The notes beneath the pieces are model-generated. The model had not been told where the DNA came from and searched no databases. It worked only from the letters and a program-made list of their open reading frames with translations. From Clavelina lepadiformis (Eukaryota > Chordata > Ascidiacea > Aplousobranchia > Clavelinidae): DNA of 64,000 nt. Made by a program: the position numbers and the translations under genes. The stretch is from NCBI RefSeq assembly GCF_947623445.1, contig NC_135244.1:3596001-3660000 (forward strand). Direction: 5' to 3'. Shown here piece after piece: positions 25,630 through 36,398 of this stretch (position 1 is its first letter; the number at the start of each line of letters is the position of its first letter).

Positions 25630-26859
25630 ATGGCTGTGACTCTCACCTATGCAGAGAGACTGAAAAGACAATGGAATAACGACGTGGCTGCTGACTACTG
25701 CAACCACAGAGAAGTAACAATCCAATTGGTCAATGACAGCAAACGAGAAGACATCTACAGGCTGCTGAAAGAAATCAAGATACCGATTCAATACATCGAA
25801 GGCATCATACAGAAACCAGGGAATACGGTAAATATTACTGTAGATAGAAAGAACAATGCAATGAAACTTGCAGACCTACTACGTAAAAGGCCGGAAGTAA
25901 AATCTGCCATCGCTCACGGAGATGAACGAATAGACCTCACGATCCGGTGGGTACCTATCGACTACCCACAGAAACACCTCGACGAAATCCTCGCAGACTA
26001 TGAGATCCAAGGCCCAGCACAATTGGGCATTGATAAATACGGCATCAAAGACGGAAGAAGAATTTATAAAGTAAACAAGGAAACGATGGAACGACATCAA
26101 CTTCCATCGTACCTGTACCTGGGAAAGATCAGATGCGCAGTAAGTTATAATGGACAAATTCAAACATGCTCTTTTTGCACAGAACAAGGGCACAAATTTA
26201 GAGACTGCCCAAAGAGAATGCGGGTTGGCAACAGCGATGCGGACAAACAGGATGTATCGATGACGACTACTCGGAATGTGGAATCAGAAGAGGAGGGACC
26301 AGCACCACCCCCCAGCGAAAGTAAAAAAGTGTTTTCTGCCCTGGCAGGAACAATCAAACTACTACGAGAAAAGAGCACCAAGGATACGGAGAAGAGCCGA
26401 ACGGGAGCGGAGCCCCCACTGGAAGAAAGCCCGGAGCTGGACCCCGATGAGCGAGCCTCGGAACGACCCTTGGAGCGAGACCAAAGTGAGAGCCGAGGAA
26501 ACAAGAGGAAGAACATAAGCGGAGACTCAGACGAACAACAAGTAGAACCCGAAGCACGAGGATTTATGGATGGACAAATTCCATACGATGCCTCCCCATT
26601 TCCAGCCAACCTAACACGCATGATCCCCTGCTCATGCGGACAGCTCACTCGAATCAGAAGAAACAAGAGCTCATCAAGAACAATTCCGAATTTTAAAGAT
26701 CCGAGTTACTGTAAAGGTTGTATAGCAGCCTTTATGCGATGTGCTTGTACCTCTTTTTCGATAATACGTATCGACAACAGACTTAAGTCGTTCCAGTGCG
26801 AAGGATGTCAAATGACCTACGAACCTAATACCGAACACCTTAATGTCACTATAAATTAA
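25630..26859 (+). CDS. Retroelement ORF1-like protein with CCHC zinc knuckle
   Basis: Intact 409-residue frame. Residues about 20-170 look like the RNA-recognition-like folds of non-LTR ORF1 and ZCCHC3-type proteins (VTIQLVNDSKREDIYRLL, IDLTIRWVPIDYPQKHLDEI). A zinc knuckle CSFCTEQGHKFRDC spans about residues 178-191 (C-x2-C-x4-H-x4-C), as in nucleic-acid-binding gag-like ORF1 proteins. A charged low-complexity linker follows, then a second cysteine-rich region near the C terminus (PCSCGQ, YCKGC, RCACTSF, CEGCQMTYE). No endonuclease or reverse transcriptase accompanies it. It is either ORF1 of a LINE that moves in trans or a frame retained by the host. Confidence 0.7.
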   Translation: MAVTLTYAERLKRQWNNDVAADYCNHREVTIQLVNDSKREDIYRLLKEIKIPIQYIEGIIQKPGNTVNITVDRKNNAMKLADLLRKRPEVKSAIAHGDERIDLTIRWVPIDYPQKHLDEILADYEIQGPAQLGIDKYGIKDGRRIYKVNKETMERHQLPSYLYLGKIRCAVSYNGQIQTCSFCTEQGHKFRDCPKRMRVGNSDADKQDVSMTTTRNVESEEEGPAPPPSESKKVFSALAGTIKLLREKSTKDTEKSRTGAEPPLEESPELDPDERASERPLERDQSESRGNKRKNISGDSDEQQVEPEARGFMDGQIPYDASPFPANLTRMIPCSCGQLTRIRRNKSSSRTIPNFKDPSYCKGCIAAFMRCACTSFSIIRIDNRLKSFQCEGCQMTYEPNTEHLNVTIN

Positions 26860-27046
26860 AGATTGTAACATTTATGTGCTTCAACTTACGAAATGCAGTG
26901 CCTTAGAAACACTTTGTGTCTATTCCGAATATTGAAGTACTCTGTGTTTTTCCGAGATTTATACGATCGTTTTTTTTATTTATTTATTTATTCGCGTGTA
27001 CATTTACTTTTAACAAGTGTGTTATGCGAATAAAACAAAAACAAAA

Positions 27047-27185
27047 AAAATAAAAAATGTGTGACAAATAAGGTTAGCTCGGTTACCGGGGCTCGAGCGA
27101 TGAGGTATCATCGCCGGGTTTATGTCGTGCAAACACTTTTCTCAGTCCGACGATAAAGATTATTATCGTACCATACTATACCACT
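27047..27185 (+). repeat. tRNA-derived SINE, 3' part
   Basis: Continuation of the SINE interrupted by the retroelement: ATGTGTGAC, then GCTCGGTTACCGGGGCTCGAG, CGCCGGGTTTATGTCGTGCA and CGATAAAGATTATTATCGTACC. The same order occurs at 34785-34915 and, more diverged, at 28545-28660. Confidence 0.6.
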
Positions 27186-28264
27186 TTTTCGCTCTCCAAA
27201 GGAAATAGTAAAAAATGAGCTAAACGATGTGATATCGATGACGATATCTCTCTTTGCAACGTATAAAATCGCAGCTACTTCTTGTTACAATTTTTTTTCC
27301 ACATATTTGCTGTTTGTAAATATTATTATGTTATTGCTCTCTATTTTATAGTTCGTATTTTTAGATGTCAGCAACTGTTTTTAACAATTTATCACAGGAA
27401 ACGACTTTTAAAAGATTAAATTTAGTGTACTTTGTCCTGTAGCACCCTTGCGTTTTCTGCCATCGTAGGTATCATTTATAGCGTTGGATTGTTGGCAACA
27501 AAAATCATCATAGTAGCCTACATTAGTCTAATACGGTACAGCATAAAGATTTTCTTTGGAAAATGGTCGCAAAACGACATAAATAAGAACGGACCTATTT
27601 GAATTTTTCAGAAAAATAAGATTCATTCCTCTATACTTAAGAAGATTTATGCAAGAAAACGTTTTAGCTAGCCTACTAGACCAAGCTTCAAAGTTTAGAT
27701 TGAAAAACTTATTCAGGCATAGCCCACCGCATACTGGCAAAGCTAGGCCTATAGGCCTCTACGTCTTTCTGAAATTAGCGTTCTGTAATAAGATATAGGC
27801 CTACTGATATAGGAAGCCCGAGCACCAAACATACCTTTGGCATACTCGACGGTGATGTAGCCTATGGCAGATTTTGGGGAGACATTGCATTGGCCTAGGC
27901 TATGTGCAAAGAGACGCATTTAGGCGTGGTGGCGTACATTAAAGCCTTAATTCTTTGTTTATTTGTTTATTAGAAATCACAACCAAGCAATCAACTTCGC
28001 CTGGTTTGTTTAATATAAATTAGCGTGAAGGTGTAAAGGTTGGGATTTTACGTTGATTAACTTTACATGGCAAGGTATGCCAAATAGCCTGTTGGCTCAG
28101 TAGGTTAGTACAGCGCTTAGCTTGCAATAATGTGGTCCATGTTTGACACTCAATGATGCTACTGTTAGTATTATAGTACACTTTATAGGCAAGGCATTCA
28201 GGCACTAAGCTATGGATATGGTCTATATAAAAGGGTGCAACTATTTTACCAGAAAAATTGTGCG
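27186..28264. other. Intergenic sequence
   Basis: No gene is supported. Frames here are short and have no recognisable homology. Confidence 0.35.
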
Positions 28265-28400
28265 TTCAAAGCTATTTTTACAGTTTCTTGTTAACCTAAC
28301 GTAAAAGTTATAACGTGTCAACCTAAACCGATAACCTAAGTCTACATTCTAATTTAGTTTTAACTTTAATGAAGCCTTAAATAGCTAAAATCAGCTTTCT
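28265..28400 (-). repeat. Dispersed AT-rich repeat, copy 3 (inverted)
   Basis: The reverse complement matches the repeats at 15255 and 21690: TAGCTATTTAAGGCTTCATT and GTTAGGTTAACAAGAAACTG. Confidence 0.5.
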
Positions 28401-28544
28401 GCTCAGCCATTGTCCTAAACTAACCACTTATCTTTAACAGCAGGCTGCATGACCTACTTTTGGTGAAATAGCGCCTTCCTATAAAAAGATCAACAAACCA
28501 AATAAAAACTATGTGTATTATATGTCTATGGAAACTTGCACAAA

Positions 28545-28660
28545 AGTTAGAGCTCGGTAACCAGAGCTTTGGCGATGATTAGATTATTCGGATTATCCTC
28601 GAGTTTAAGTTGTGCAAAGACTTTTGTCTGTCTTATTATAAAAATTATGGCATCGTATCA
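28545..28660 (+). repeat. SINE 3'-part fragment
   Basis: Diverged copy of the SINE tail: AGAGCTCGGTAACCAGAGCT, then GTTTAAGTTGTGCAAAGACT and a TCTTATTATAAAAATTATGG end. It lacks the tRNA-like head. Confidence 0.45.
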
Positions 28661-28674
28661 GTTATGGTTTAGAT

Positions 28675-28981
28675 CAGGGAGGCAACTGTGACAATTTTTG
28701 AAATTGGGGGGGGGGGCGATTTTATTTTTTAAGGGGGTGGAAGTCACTGTTTCCATTGTTTTCCAAGTTTTGATTTTATAATTATGTATCTATTGTTTAC
28801 CACGTTATTATTGCATAACTTGCTTTGTTTCTGATTGTTCTTTCTTTTTTGTGATAATTTCAAAGCATATTGTATATCGCAAGAAGCAAAAACATTCGTA
28901 CAAAAATATTAATCATAGGAGCGCTTTTGACCCAGAACTCCGTAAAGGGGGCGATTTCACAAAAAATGTTGAAGACCACTG
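28675..28981. mobile_element. hAT-like element with 8-base TSD
   Basis: 307-base insert flanked by GTTTAGAT at 28667-28674 and 28982-28989. The ends CAGGGAGGCAACT and TTGAAGACCACTG are imperfect inverted repeats. It carries a poly-G run near 28707-28718 and no transposase. Confidence 0.7.
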
Positions 28982-29220
28982 GTTTAGATATTAAGATGAT
29001 CTCGCCAAGCTGATGTTATAACGTAAAAAACTTACAATTGTGTGATTATGAGGCTACCATTTTGAATATTGTTTTTTTGTATTCTCATTCTCCAGAAGGC
29101 TTTTCTTGTTAGATTCCTACAACTATTGCAGTATTCAAGTTTCTTGTAAAGACTGTTTTTGCGTGAGAATCTTTAAATTAAACAACAAATTTTCCATAAT
29201 TAACTTCTAAATATTTAACT

Positions 29221-32200
29221 ATGGAAAAAAGAAGGCGCGAAAGCTCGCCTTTGTTAAGTGAAGGTTCACAGTCTCTGCAAAGGTGAATTCATTGTTGCTG
29301 CTGTCTTAGTTTTATATATATTTGTATTTGTCATTTTTGTTAAACTGATTAAGTCTTTTGAATACAGTATATTTATATATGTATATACAGTATTTATGTC
29401 ATTAATTCAGTTTGCACATGCTTTTAGTCGAGTATTTTCAACTTCACTTGAGGTTAAAGAAAAGTAAGTTCATGTAATGTGCAGATTTATACCACTTGGT
29501 AAATTTTATGCACATTGCATGCTAAGCTGAACACATATTGCGGTGTTATTTCAACAGTCCTCACTGGAAACTATGGTAGTGCGTGTAAAGACACAAATTT
29601 TGATGTGATGGCTTGCACTGAACCCTTAATTCTTTGTTTATTTCTAATAAATTGGCATTCAAGTAACCAACTTTGCCTGGTTTGTTTATTATAAATCGTC
29701 GTGAATGTGTAAAAATTCAGTGTGCCTGTTTATGGCTCAAGTTCATGTATATGCCACACATTCCACTACGTTCAACAATCGGGTTTAATAAACTTTCTGT
29801 TATTAAAAATGGGTAATCAAAAAAGTCTTGTGATTTACACAAGATGGTAGCCGTAATTCGAAAAAGGTTTATTTAAAAATATATATATATATTCACTATG
29901 TGTCTACATTTCAACCTGTTACCTGAAAATTTTCTAACTCATACCTTCAATTTATGCTGTTAATAAAATTTAACCCTTAGTATGTTCTTGGTGCAGATAT
30001 CGAACATCCGGTGTGCATTTCGACAACGCTGCATATGAAGGTGGAAGCATTTATCAAGATGACGATGATGCAACTTATGCTGGCAACGAGCCAGTTGCTC
30101 TTATGGAGAAGAAGAACCATGGCAAAAGCATAATGATTCTAGATGCTGTTCTGTTTGTGGTGGAATATCTACAGGTTACTCATATGATAAATATAAAATT
30201 CATCACTGACATCTCATTTGTATGTGGACTCACCACACTTAAAATACTTTTATTGAATGAAGTGAAGTATGAAGTTTATAGTTGTTTTCTAAGCCATTAT
30301 GCTATTACCGCTACATTTAGGCTTGTTAAAGTAATAATAATGTGTTAATGTTAATATCATGATACATGTGTATACTTATTTCATCTCAATTCAGTAAAAA
30401 TATTACCATATTACGCGGTGAATTTTTGTGAAAAAAGACTAAGACAGACAAAGAGGTCACACTAATTATGGGTATCAAACAGGCCGATAAAATGGTCAAG
30501 CAGTTAAGTACATCAAAATGGTAGTTTGCCGTCACTCAGCATATTTCTTTTTCAGATGTTCGCTCTGTTGCAGTCATTATCCTTGCGGTGGACCTGGCCA
30601 TTCACTTGGGTTAATGCGTTTTCGTTTCTGTTCATTTTTAACTTGGATGCTTGGGAACTGAGCAAACTGGCTAGCGGATCTTATATCGAAGCAAGAGACA
30701 GATATGTACCAAGCGCCGATATCCCCATAAATTACATGTTAGTTGATAAAAACTTTGTGGTATTCTGTTGTTTACTTGTTATGTTTATTGTTATTTGATG
30801 TATGTTGTTTATTTTGCACGGTTTGCATTTTCCCTTTAGGGCAATGCTACTGTGTTGGCTGATAGCTTTGCTTGCTTTCGGTTTTGCTTACTTCTCCACG
30901 CATTGGGTTTTTACACATCATCTGAAAACAAGGGCACTCACTATTCTTACAGCTGTGTTCATTATTTCTGCTCAAGTGAGTCAATCAGTAGAGATTTCAA
31001 TTTTTCTATTCATATTTTTATAACTTTGTTATTTGTTGTAAAACAGAAACTTTTGTGGCAAGTTATGTGGTAACTTATGGTCTGCCATTAGTAAAATCAT
31101 TAAGTGTCCAGCACACCTTTCCATTTCTATTTTACTGTTTTTATGGTCATTCTGCAGGTTTTGGCTCTTCCAATCGGGGTTCAGATAGGGAAGTTATTCT
31201 GGTGTCGGCCGACTGACAACGTACTTGACGTTGACAATGGGCTTATCTGTTGGAGTCTCGAACATTGTGTTTATATTGTCTTGGCAGTCTTGGTCGCTGC
31301 AGTCGTGTTTATTGTTTATCCTGTCTGGCTGGCTCGAAAAGTTAATCAAGAGGTGATGAATTAACTGACTGTGAAATTAATCGAGATGATCATGACGATA
31401 GCTGCAGTTATCAATCTCACTGTGGCCACCTATTTATTTTCATGCATTGTTTCAGGTTATCACAAAGAACATGCGTAAGCACGAAGCTTACCTCAAGTTA
31501 AAACATTGCGAGCAAATCTATCAGCTTGACTCATCCTGGAGCGAACGATCATTTTTTACTTTTGCATCTTTTCGAAGATTCTGGGTTTTTCATCGACCAG
31601 CCAATCACTTGATTAAGTTTCTCATAGTTTGCCTCTATGCTGCCTTGTTTAATGCCAGGTAATGGTCGTGTTTTTGTTCAGAACGATGGAATTATTTAAC
31701 TGTTGATTGATTAATTATATTTGATCTACTGGTAATGATATTTCTTATTTTCAGGCTTGTTCAGATTTGTCTGATACTTGCAATATTTACACTTCAAATA
31801 TTGGTCTGTCTGGTTCAATTTTCATATCGTGTAAGTAACTGATAAATGTGAATTTAAACTTAGTAAACGGCTGAGGTAACTATTGGTGGTGAAACGGTAT
31901 TGATTACTTTTTAAGACAGAAGGCCAACTAGAAGTTTTCTTGAAATTTTTTCAGGTGACCAGTTTTAATTTTCCCCATCTTTGGTCGCTTCTCTGTCTCT
32001 GGTCTTGCGCTGTAATTGGGACAATGAAGAACATTCCTGGGATCCAAAGTGTATTTCTACTACCTAGCTACGTGCAGGTTGAACTTTGTAACAAATTCAA
32101 ATTTCCTTGAGACAACTTATATCCGTGGTTTTACGCATAAATGAGTTTTCTTTTTGCTCCATGTCTACCTCACTTGAATGGTTATTGTACAGGGCGAGCT

Positions 32201-33782
32201 GATATTGATAAACGCTGGTTGGTTGATTGGGATGCTCTTGTGGTTTTCATACTTCCTTGCTCGACTGCTTGGAGTTTTTTACCCGAACAGACCACTTTGG
32301 CCAAGTCTGCTCGATCACGGGAAAGAGAAACTCAATGTAAACACGGAAAGGTGCGAGTGTAATATGACTGTAAACGAACAACAACTTTCAAGTAACGTAC
32401 TCAGCATCTAATACCTACCGCGTGTAAATAAAATAGTTTTCCAATGACCTAAATTTTACAAGCACACCAGCATTGCGGTTTTACTATTACTATTACTTAT
32501 TACTATTTTCTGTGACACCACATCTTTTATTCATATAGGTACATGGTGGCGTGTATTAACGGTCGAAAAGCAATCAAGAAAGCAAATTCAGTCCCAGCTC
32601 TGCTTGCTCCAGTACAAGAACTCGCTCATCACATTAAAGTTCTGAATGCCTTAGCCTGTGAGGCAGAGTAAGAAATTAAGTGAATTTTGTTTAAAGATTT
32701 TCTGATGTGTTCCCAGGTTTTTGTCTCCTGTTAATTTCGTGCAGCATTATGAAGGCACAGTGTTTGAGTATGTGGAGTGGATCTTTCGAATTTTAATGTT
32801 GTTCTTATGCAAGGAAATGTGAAATGTGTTTTTGTTTCATGGTGCATTATAAGTTGCATGACAAGACGTATACGTCAGATATTTAAACTGGTTAATTCAA
32901 ATTTTATAGATTTATTCGTGATCCATTGCAATCGTCATTGAGAGACACCCTGGATGACGTCATTCAACTTCACAACACTCTAACTCCGGTGTCTATATTC
33001 ACCGAATCATTGAAGACATACGTTCAAACAACAATTAACAAACTGATCGAGGTCTATATTCAAGTTGATGAATTGATGTCAATATGAATGCTGCCATGTT
33101 GTTATCGTTGTAATTACAAACAATTTTTGGGTAAGTCGTTTTAATCGTGTTCTTTTTTCCAGGTTCTTCCCGCGTTTTCAAAGCGCCTCCAGCAACGAGA
33201 GTTTGATATGATCCTCGCACGTCCGGTGAGGAGGAGGATGTTGCTGAAGATGTTTGCCATTTCCTGCTTCGTTCGAGCTGGAAGAGAGGAACGTCCACAC
33301 GAACACGGAGTAAGGAAACTGTGGAGTGCTCCTGCTCTTCCAGATGGTGTTTTCGATGAAGGTTTCCATGAGGATGAAAGTGTCATTGCCCTGGATAACA
33401 TTGGTGAGGAGTACGTTAGAGGCTCCAGCTGTTTTAGCTGGGGTTGTTTTGGACATTGCAGGAAAATTACCTCTCACCTAATAGACAGAGAATTAAAATA
33501 AAATAATTTTAAATATTTTCAATAATATAAAAAACAAGAGTTATTCAAAAAAGGTGTTATAAAAAATGTTATTTTTCAGAGATCACAGCACGGCAGGGAA
33601 GGTTTACTCCTTCTGGAAACAGGTGCTTAACCGTTGGATTAATTACATGTTAGTTTTACGTTCTCCTTGATGAACTACGTCAGCATATTATCTTCGGCAT
33701 TTGTTTTTTGTTTAGAGCTGCTGTCGGAAGAGAAGTTGGCACCGCCTCTTTCGTCACAACTCAGGACGAGAGCTTTGCATAA
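29221..33782 (+). CDS. Unrecognised multi-pass membrane protein, 14 exons
   Basis: I do not recognise the family. Exons: 29221-29282, 29997-30174, 30556-30737, 30840-30975, 31158-31352, 31456-31658, 31755-31830, 31955-32077, 32193-32350, 32539-32667, 32910-33051, 33163-33403, 33580-33622, 33716-33782; all GT-AG and phase-consistent, 1935 bases, 644 residues. The N terminus is short, charged and cytosolic-looking (MEKRRRESSPLLSEGS). Residues about 60-430 hold eight or nine hydrophobic helices, including AMLLCWLIALLAFGFAYFS, VYIVLAVLVAAVVFIVYP and LILAIFTLQILVCLV. A W-P-F-x-W / FNLDAWELSK block follows the first helix, and a cysteine-bearing loop (FWCRPTDN…LICW) lies between helices 4 and 5. 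The C-terminal 200 residues are soluble, with coiled-coil-like and basic segments. The last two exons are the least certain; the chosen acceptors are the consensus ones. Confidence 0.75.
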
Positions 33783-34047
33783 GATTTCGCTTCCACAATT
33801 TGCACTTCTCGTGTTAGCATTGCCACTGATTTTTTTGCACTCGTACAAAAGTAGCAGTCTTTAGTGTTCATATTTTTTTTACTTCATCTGTAACGTCAGA
33901 TGCACATTTTTCGCGTCAGATGTATTTAGTTTTGTATATACTTTATGTGCATTTATACCCACTGTAAGAATAGCTGCGACACTGTAAAGTTTGTTTTTAC
34001 GCACGTATTTTGTACCGCTTATGTAAGGTCATCACCGTCAATCACTT

Positions 34048-34053
34048 AATAAA
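34048..34053 (+). promoter_or_regulatory. Candidate polyadenylation signal of the membrane-protein gene
   Basis: AATAAA about 265 bases past the stop codon of the 14-exon membrane-protein gene. Confidence 0.45.
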
Positions 34054-34227
34054 CTTCATCCAGCACTATGATCCCCTCTTGGATTGTTTCTCATTTCACG
34101 AATGAATTACTGCGACCTGTATTGAGGTAAGCTCGCAATGGTCTAAAAATGGAGCCCTTGGTCTGAGTGTAGTGGCGAGACAGAGCAATTTTGCGCAAAG
34201 TGGATACTAAAATTTTAGGTGTATAGC

Positions 34228-34577
34228 CAGGGTTGCCATACCGTCCTTATTTCTAAGATTTGTCCTTATTTTGGAGGTCTGTGTCTCAGAAAATATTTTT
34301 TCCTCATTTCTAAGAAATGTCCTTGTTTTCACTTGCGTCCTTATTTTTGTCTTATTTTTAGAGCAGAGCATCCTATTTCAGGCATTTCGACTCCTTTAGT
34401 ATACTATTTTGTACGAAAGAGATTTTGTATTTTGTACCAAAAATAAAAACATGCAAATAGTGTCTCGTTTTTTTAGGAACATTGATAGCCTTCATCACTT
34501 GTGCACCGTTTAAGGTAGTATTCTTCTTTCGTTTCCTAGTCGTCCTTATTTTTGAGTACAGACCGATGGCAACCCTA
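34228..34577. mobile_element. hAT-like non-autonomous element with 8-base TSD
   Basis: 350-base insert flanked by TGTATAGC at 34220-34227 and 34578-34585. The ends CAGGGTTGCCAT and ATGGCAACCCTA are inverted repeats. The interior is a series of TGTCCTTATTT-like repeats. A related truncated copy lies at 49510-49697 in the other orientation. Confidence 0.82.
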
Positions 34578-34689
34578 TGTATAGCCTACTCAACCGGTTG
34601 CTGCTGGGCTAGCTGGTGACAAACAAAACGATAGGACACTTTCAGAGGGAATACTGGCAATACACCAACATCTTGGTAATAACTTTTTT

Positions 34690-34915
34690 ATGTACTTGCA
34701 ACGCAACTTTTCGTGTACAGTGGACCTGGTGAACAGTTCTAAATTCGGGAAATACTGGAAATCAAAAAAAAAAACACAATAAAAAAATGTGTGACAATCG
34801 AAACTTGCGCTAAGGCCAACTCGGGAACTGGGGCTCGAGCGACGAGAAATCACCGCCGGGTTTAAGTCGTTCAAATACTTTCCTCAGCTCGAAAATAAAG
34901 ACTATCATACCATAT
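34690..34915 (+). repeat. SINE copy lacking the tRNA head
   Basis: Shows body plus tail in one piece: GTGGACCTGGTGAACAGTTC, an A-rich stretch, ATGTGTGACAATCG, GGGGCTCGAGCGACGAG, CGCCGGGTTTAAGTCGTTCA and an end near ATCATACC. This uninterrupted copy shows how the two halves at 25312 and 27047 belong together. Confidence 0.6.
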
Positions 34916-35104
34916 AAACCAGCTGTTATATATCTTTTACTATTTATATTGTTTAGTTCATTTCGATATTTAAAGTTATATCGGCGACAAGAGAAATGAG
35001 TAAACACTATCTGCATAGCGAAAAAGGCCCACACATACAATGGCGATGAACGGAAAGTCTGTACATTTTTAATGAGGGTTAAAATTGTTTTGGAAGTTGA
35101 AAAT

Positions 35105-36398
35105 CTACTGTTTCATGCGTTGAATCATTTTCAGACTGGCCTCACTCCTCTTAATACATCGACTTATCAGTTCCGGATTGTTCAGTTCGTTAATATCTTT
35201 GTAGGTTTTTATAGCGAGCTGGAAATACTGTTCGGCCTCCTCCATTCTTGACATGCAGGCATAGGTGTAAGCCAGGTTATTACGAAGCAAGCCTACAACC
35301 AGGTGTTGATTATATTCAGCACCGAAACATTTATGCATCGCAGAAAGAGCTTCCTTTAAAACCTTCTCTCGCCCTTCGTGGTCGCCAACGATCAAGTGGC
35401 AGTATTCTATGCTGTGAACACAACAGGTTGCACTTTTGCATCGATCTGCCTTCGATGCGCCATCTACCGAGAAAACCATTTCTTTCATCTCGTAAATCAT
35501 CGGAATCACTTGATCTCGGATAATAGACCCAAGACGTGAATCGGCTTTAAGTAAATTTATGACTAAACCTTGCATGCATTCAACACAGGACTCTATACCC
35601 ATGACCGCAATCACTGGGCTGGGCGAAGCTGAGTAGAAGAAAGCGGCTACGTAATAGAACGTCATCGAATTGAATAGAGCTTCAGGCTTTCTGCTGAGCT
35701 GCCAGGCAAATGCTTGAATTTCTTCAGGGGTTGTCGTGATGCTTGTTCTGATCAATTCAATCAGTTCTTGACGTGTTTTCGCAGCGTTTTGCGTTTGCTC
35801 TGTGAATAGAAGCATTTTGTGAAGTTCCACCAGTAGCTCACCTCTGTACGCTGGACCAAGAACATATTTTTCGAAAACAACTTGGTACGCTCGCTTGAAG
35901 TCGCCTTTCTTTTTGAAAGACTCGTACAAGTTGTAGGAGTCGTTGAATTCTGACAAAGATGTAATACTATTTCACTGTTTTGTTAAGGTAAATAAAAAAG
36001 GCTATGTCAAATTATTACTTTTGGAGGTAAAAGCTTCAGTAAGATTCACTTTTTGAAGTGGTGATGACATTTGTTTTAGGATGTCTTTATCGCCTGCATC
36101 ACATTAAATGAACTTCAATGTTTAGTAGTAGGCTATCTTATGAAGGATTCTAATTCACAAAGCAAGCTTAACATCAGCAAATATTACACTCTAAGTTGTC
36201 ATTAAGAAACTTACTTGGGCGAGTGAATGCTGTGGCGTTGGAGGCCGAACTTTCTCGACTGTGATGTTCGATATGTTCTACGTATTGAACAAAACATTGC
36301 ATCTTCATAAATTCAATTAGATTTAAAAGAAAGTAAAACTCATAGCATTCATGCAGTGCTCGGTTAAAGAGCTGAATCAGCTGCTTTCGTTCCAACAT
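35105..36398 (-). CDS. Helical-repeat (TPR-like) protein of unknown function, 3 exons
   Basis: Not recognised as a named family. Exons 36398-36215, 36093-36019 and 35949-35105 join in phase to 367 residues. An in-frame stop precedes the ATG at 36398. The protein is all-helical in appearance. Near the C terminus GLLRNNLAYTYACMSRMEEAEQYFQLAI resembles a tetratricopeptide unit (N-x-LA-x-x-Y…G/R-x-x-EAE-x-x-xxxA), and a preceding helix pair (HEGREKVLKEAL) fits an upstream unit. No signal peptide or membrane segment is seen. It is the nearest same-strand neighbour of the VioB-like gene, but nothing in the sequence links their functions. Confidence 0.65.

Larger units (their letters stand above)
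25500..27046 (+). mobile_element. ORF1-only LINE-like retroelement inserted in a SINE
   Basis: The insert is bounded by a 12-base direct repeat AAAATAAAAAAT at 25488-25499 and 27047-27058, and ends in an A-rich tail, the marks of target-primed retrotransposition. It holds one intact 409-codon frame and no reverse transcriptase, so it is non-autonomous. Its 5' end includes the start of a histone H4 coding region (see 25547-25588). The target duplication lies in A-rich sequence, so the boundaries are uncertain by several bases. Confidence 0.65.

Noticed and set aside
26160-26666. 168-codon frame on the minus strand opposite ORF1
   Set aside because: Shadow of the ORF1 coding sequence; serine- and proline-rich composition follows from the complementary codons.
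33716-33864. Hydrophobic C-terminal tail (FALLVLALPLIFLHSYKSS) for the membrane-protein gene
   Set aside because: That frame is out of phase with the consensus acceptors of the preceding exon; the in-phase reading stops at 33782. Transcript data could reverse this.
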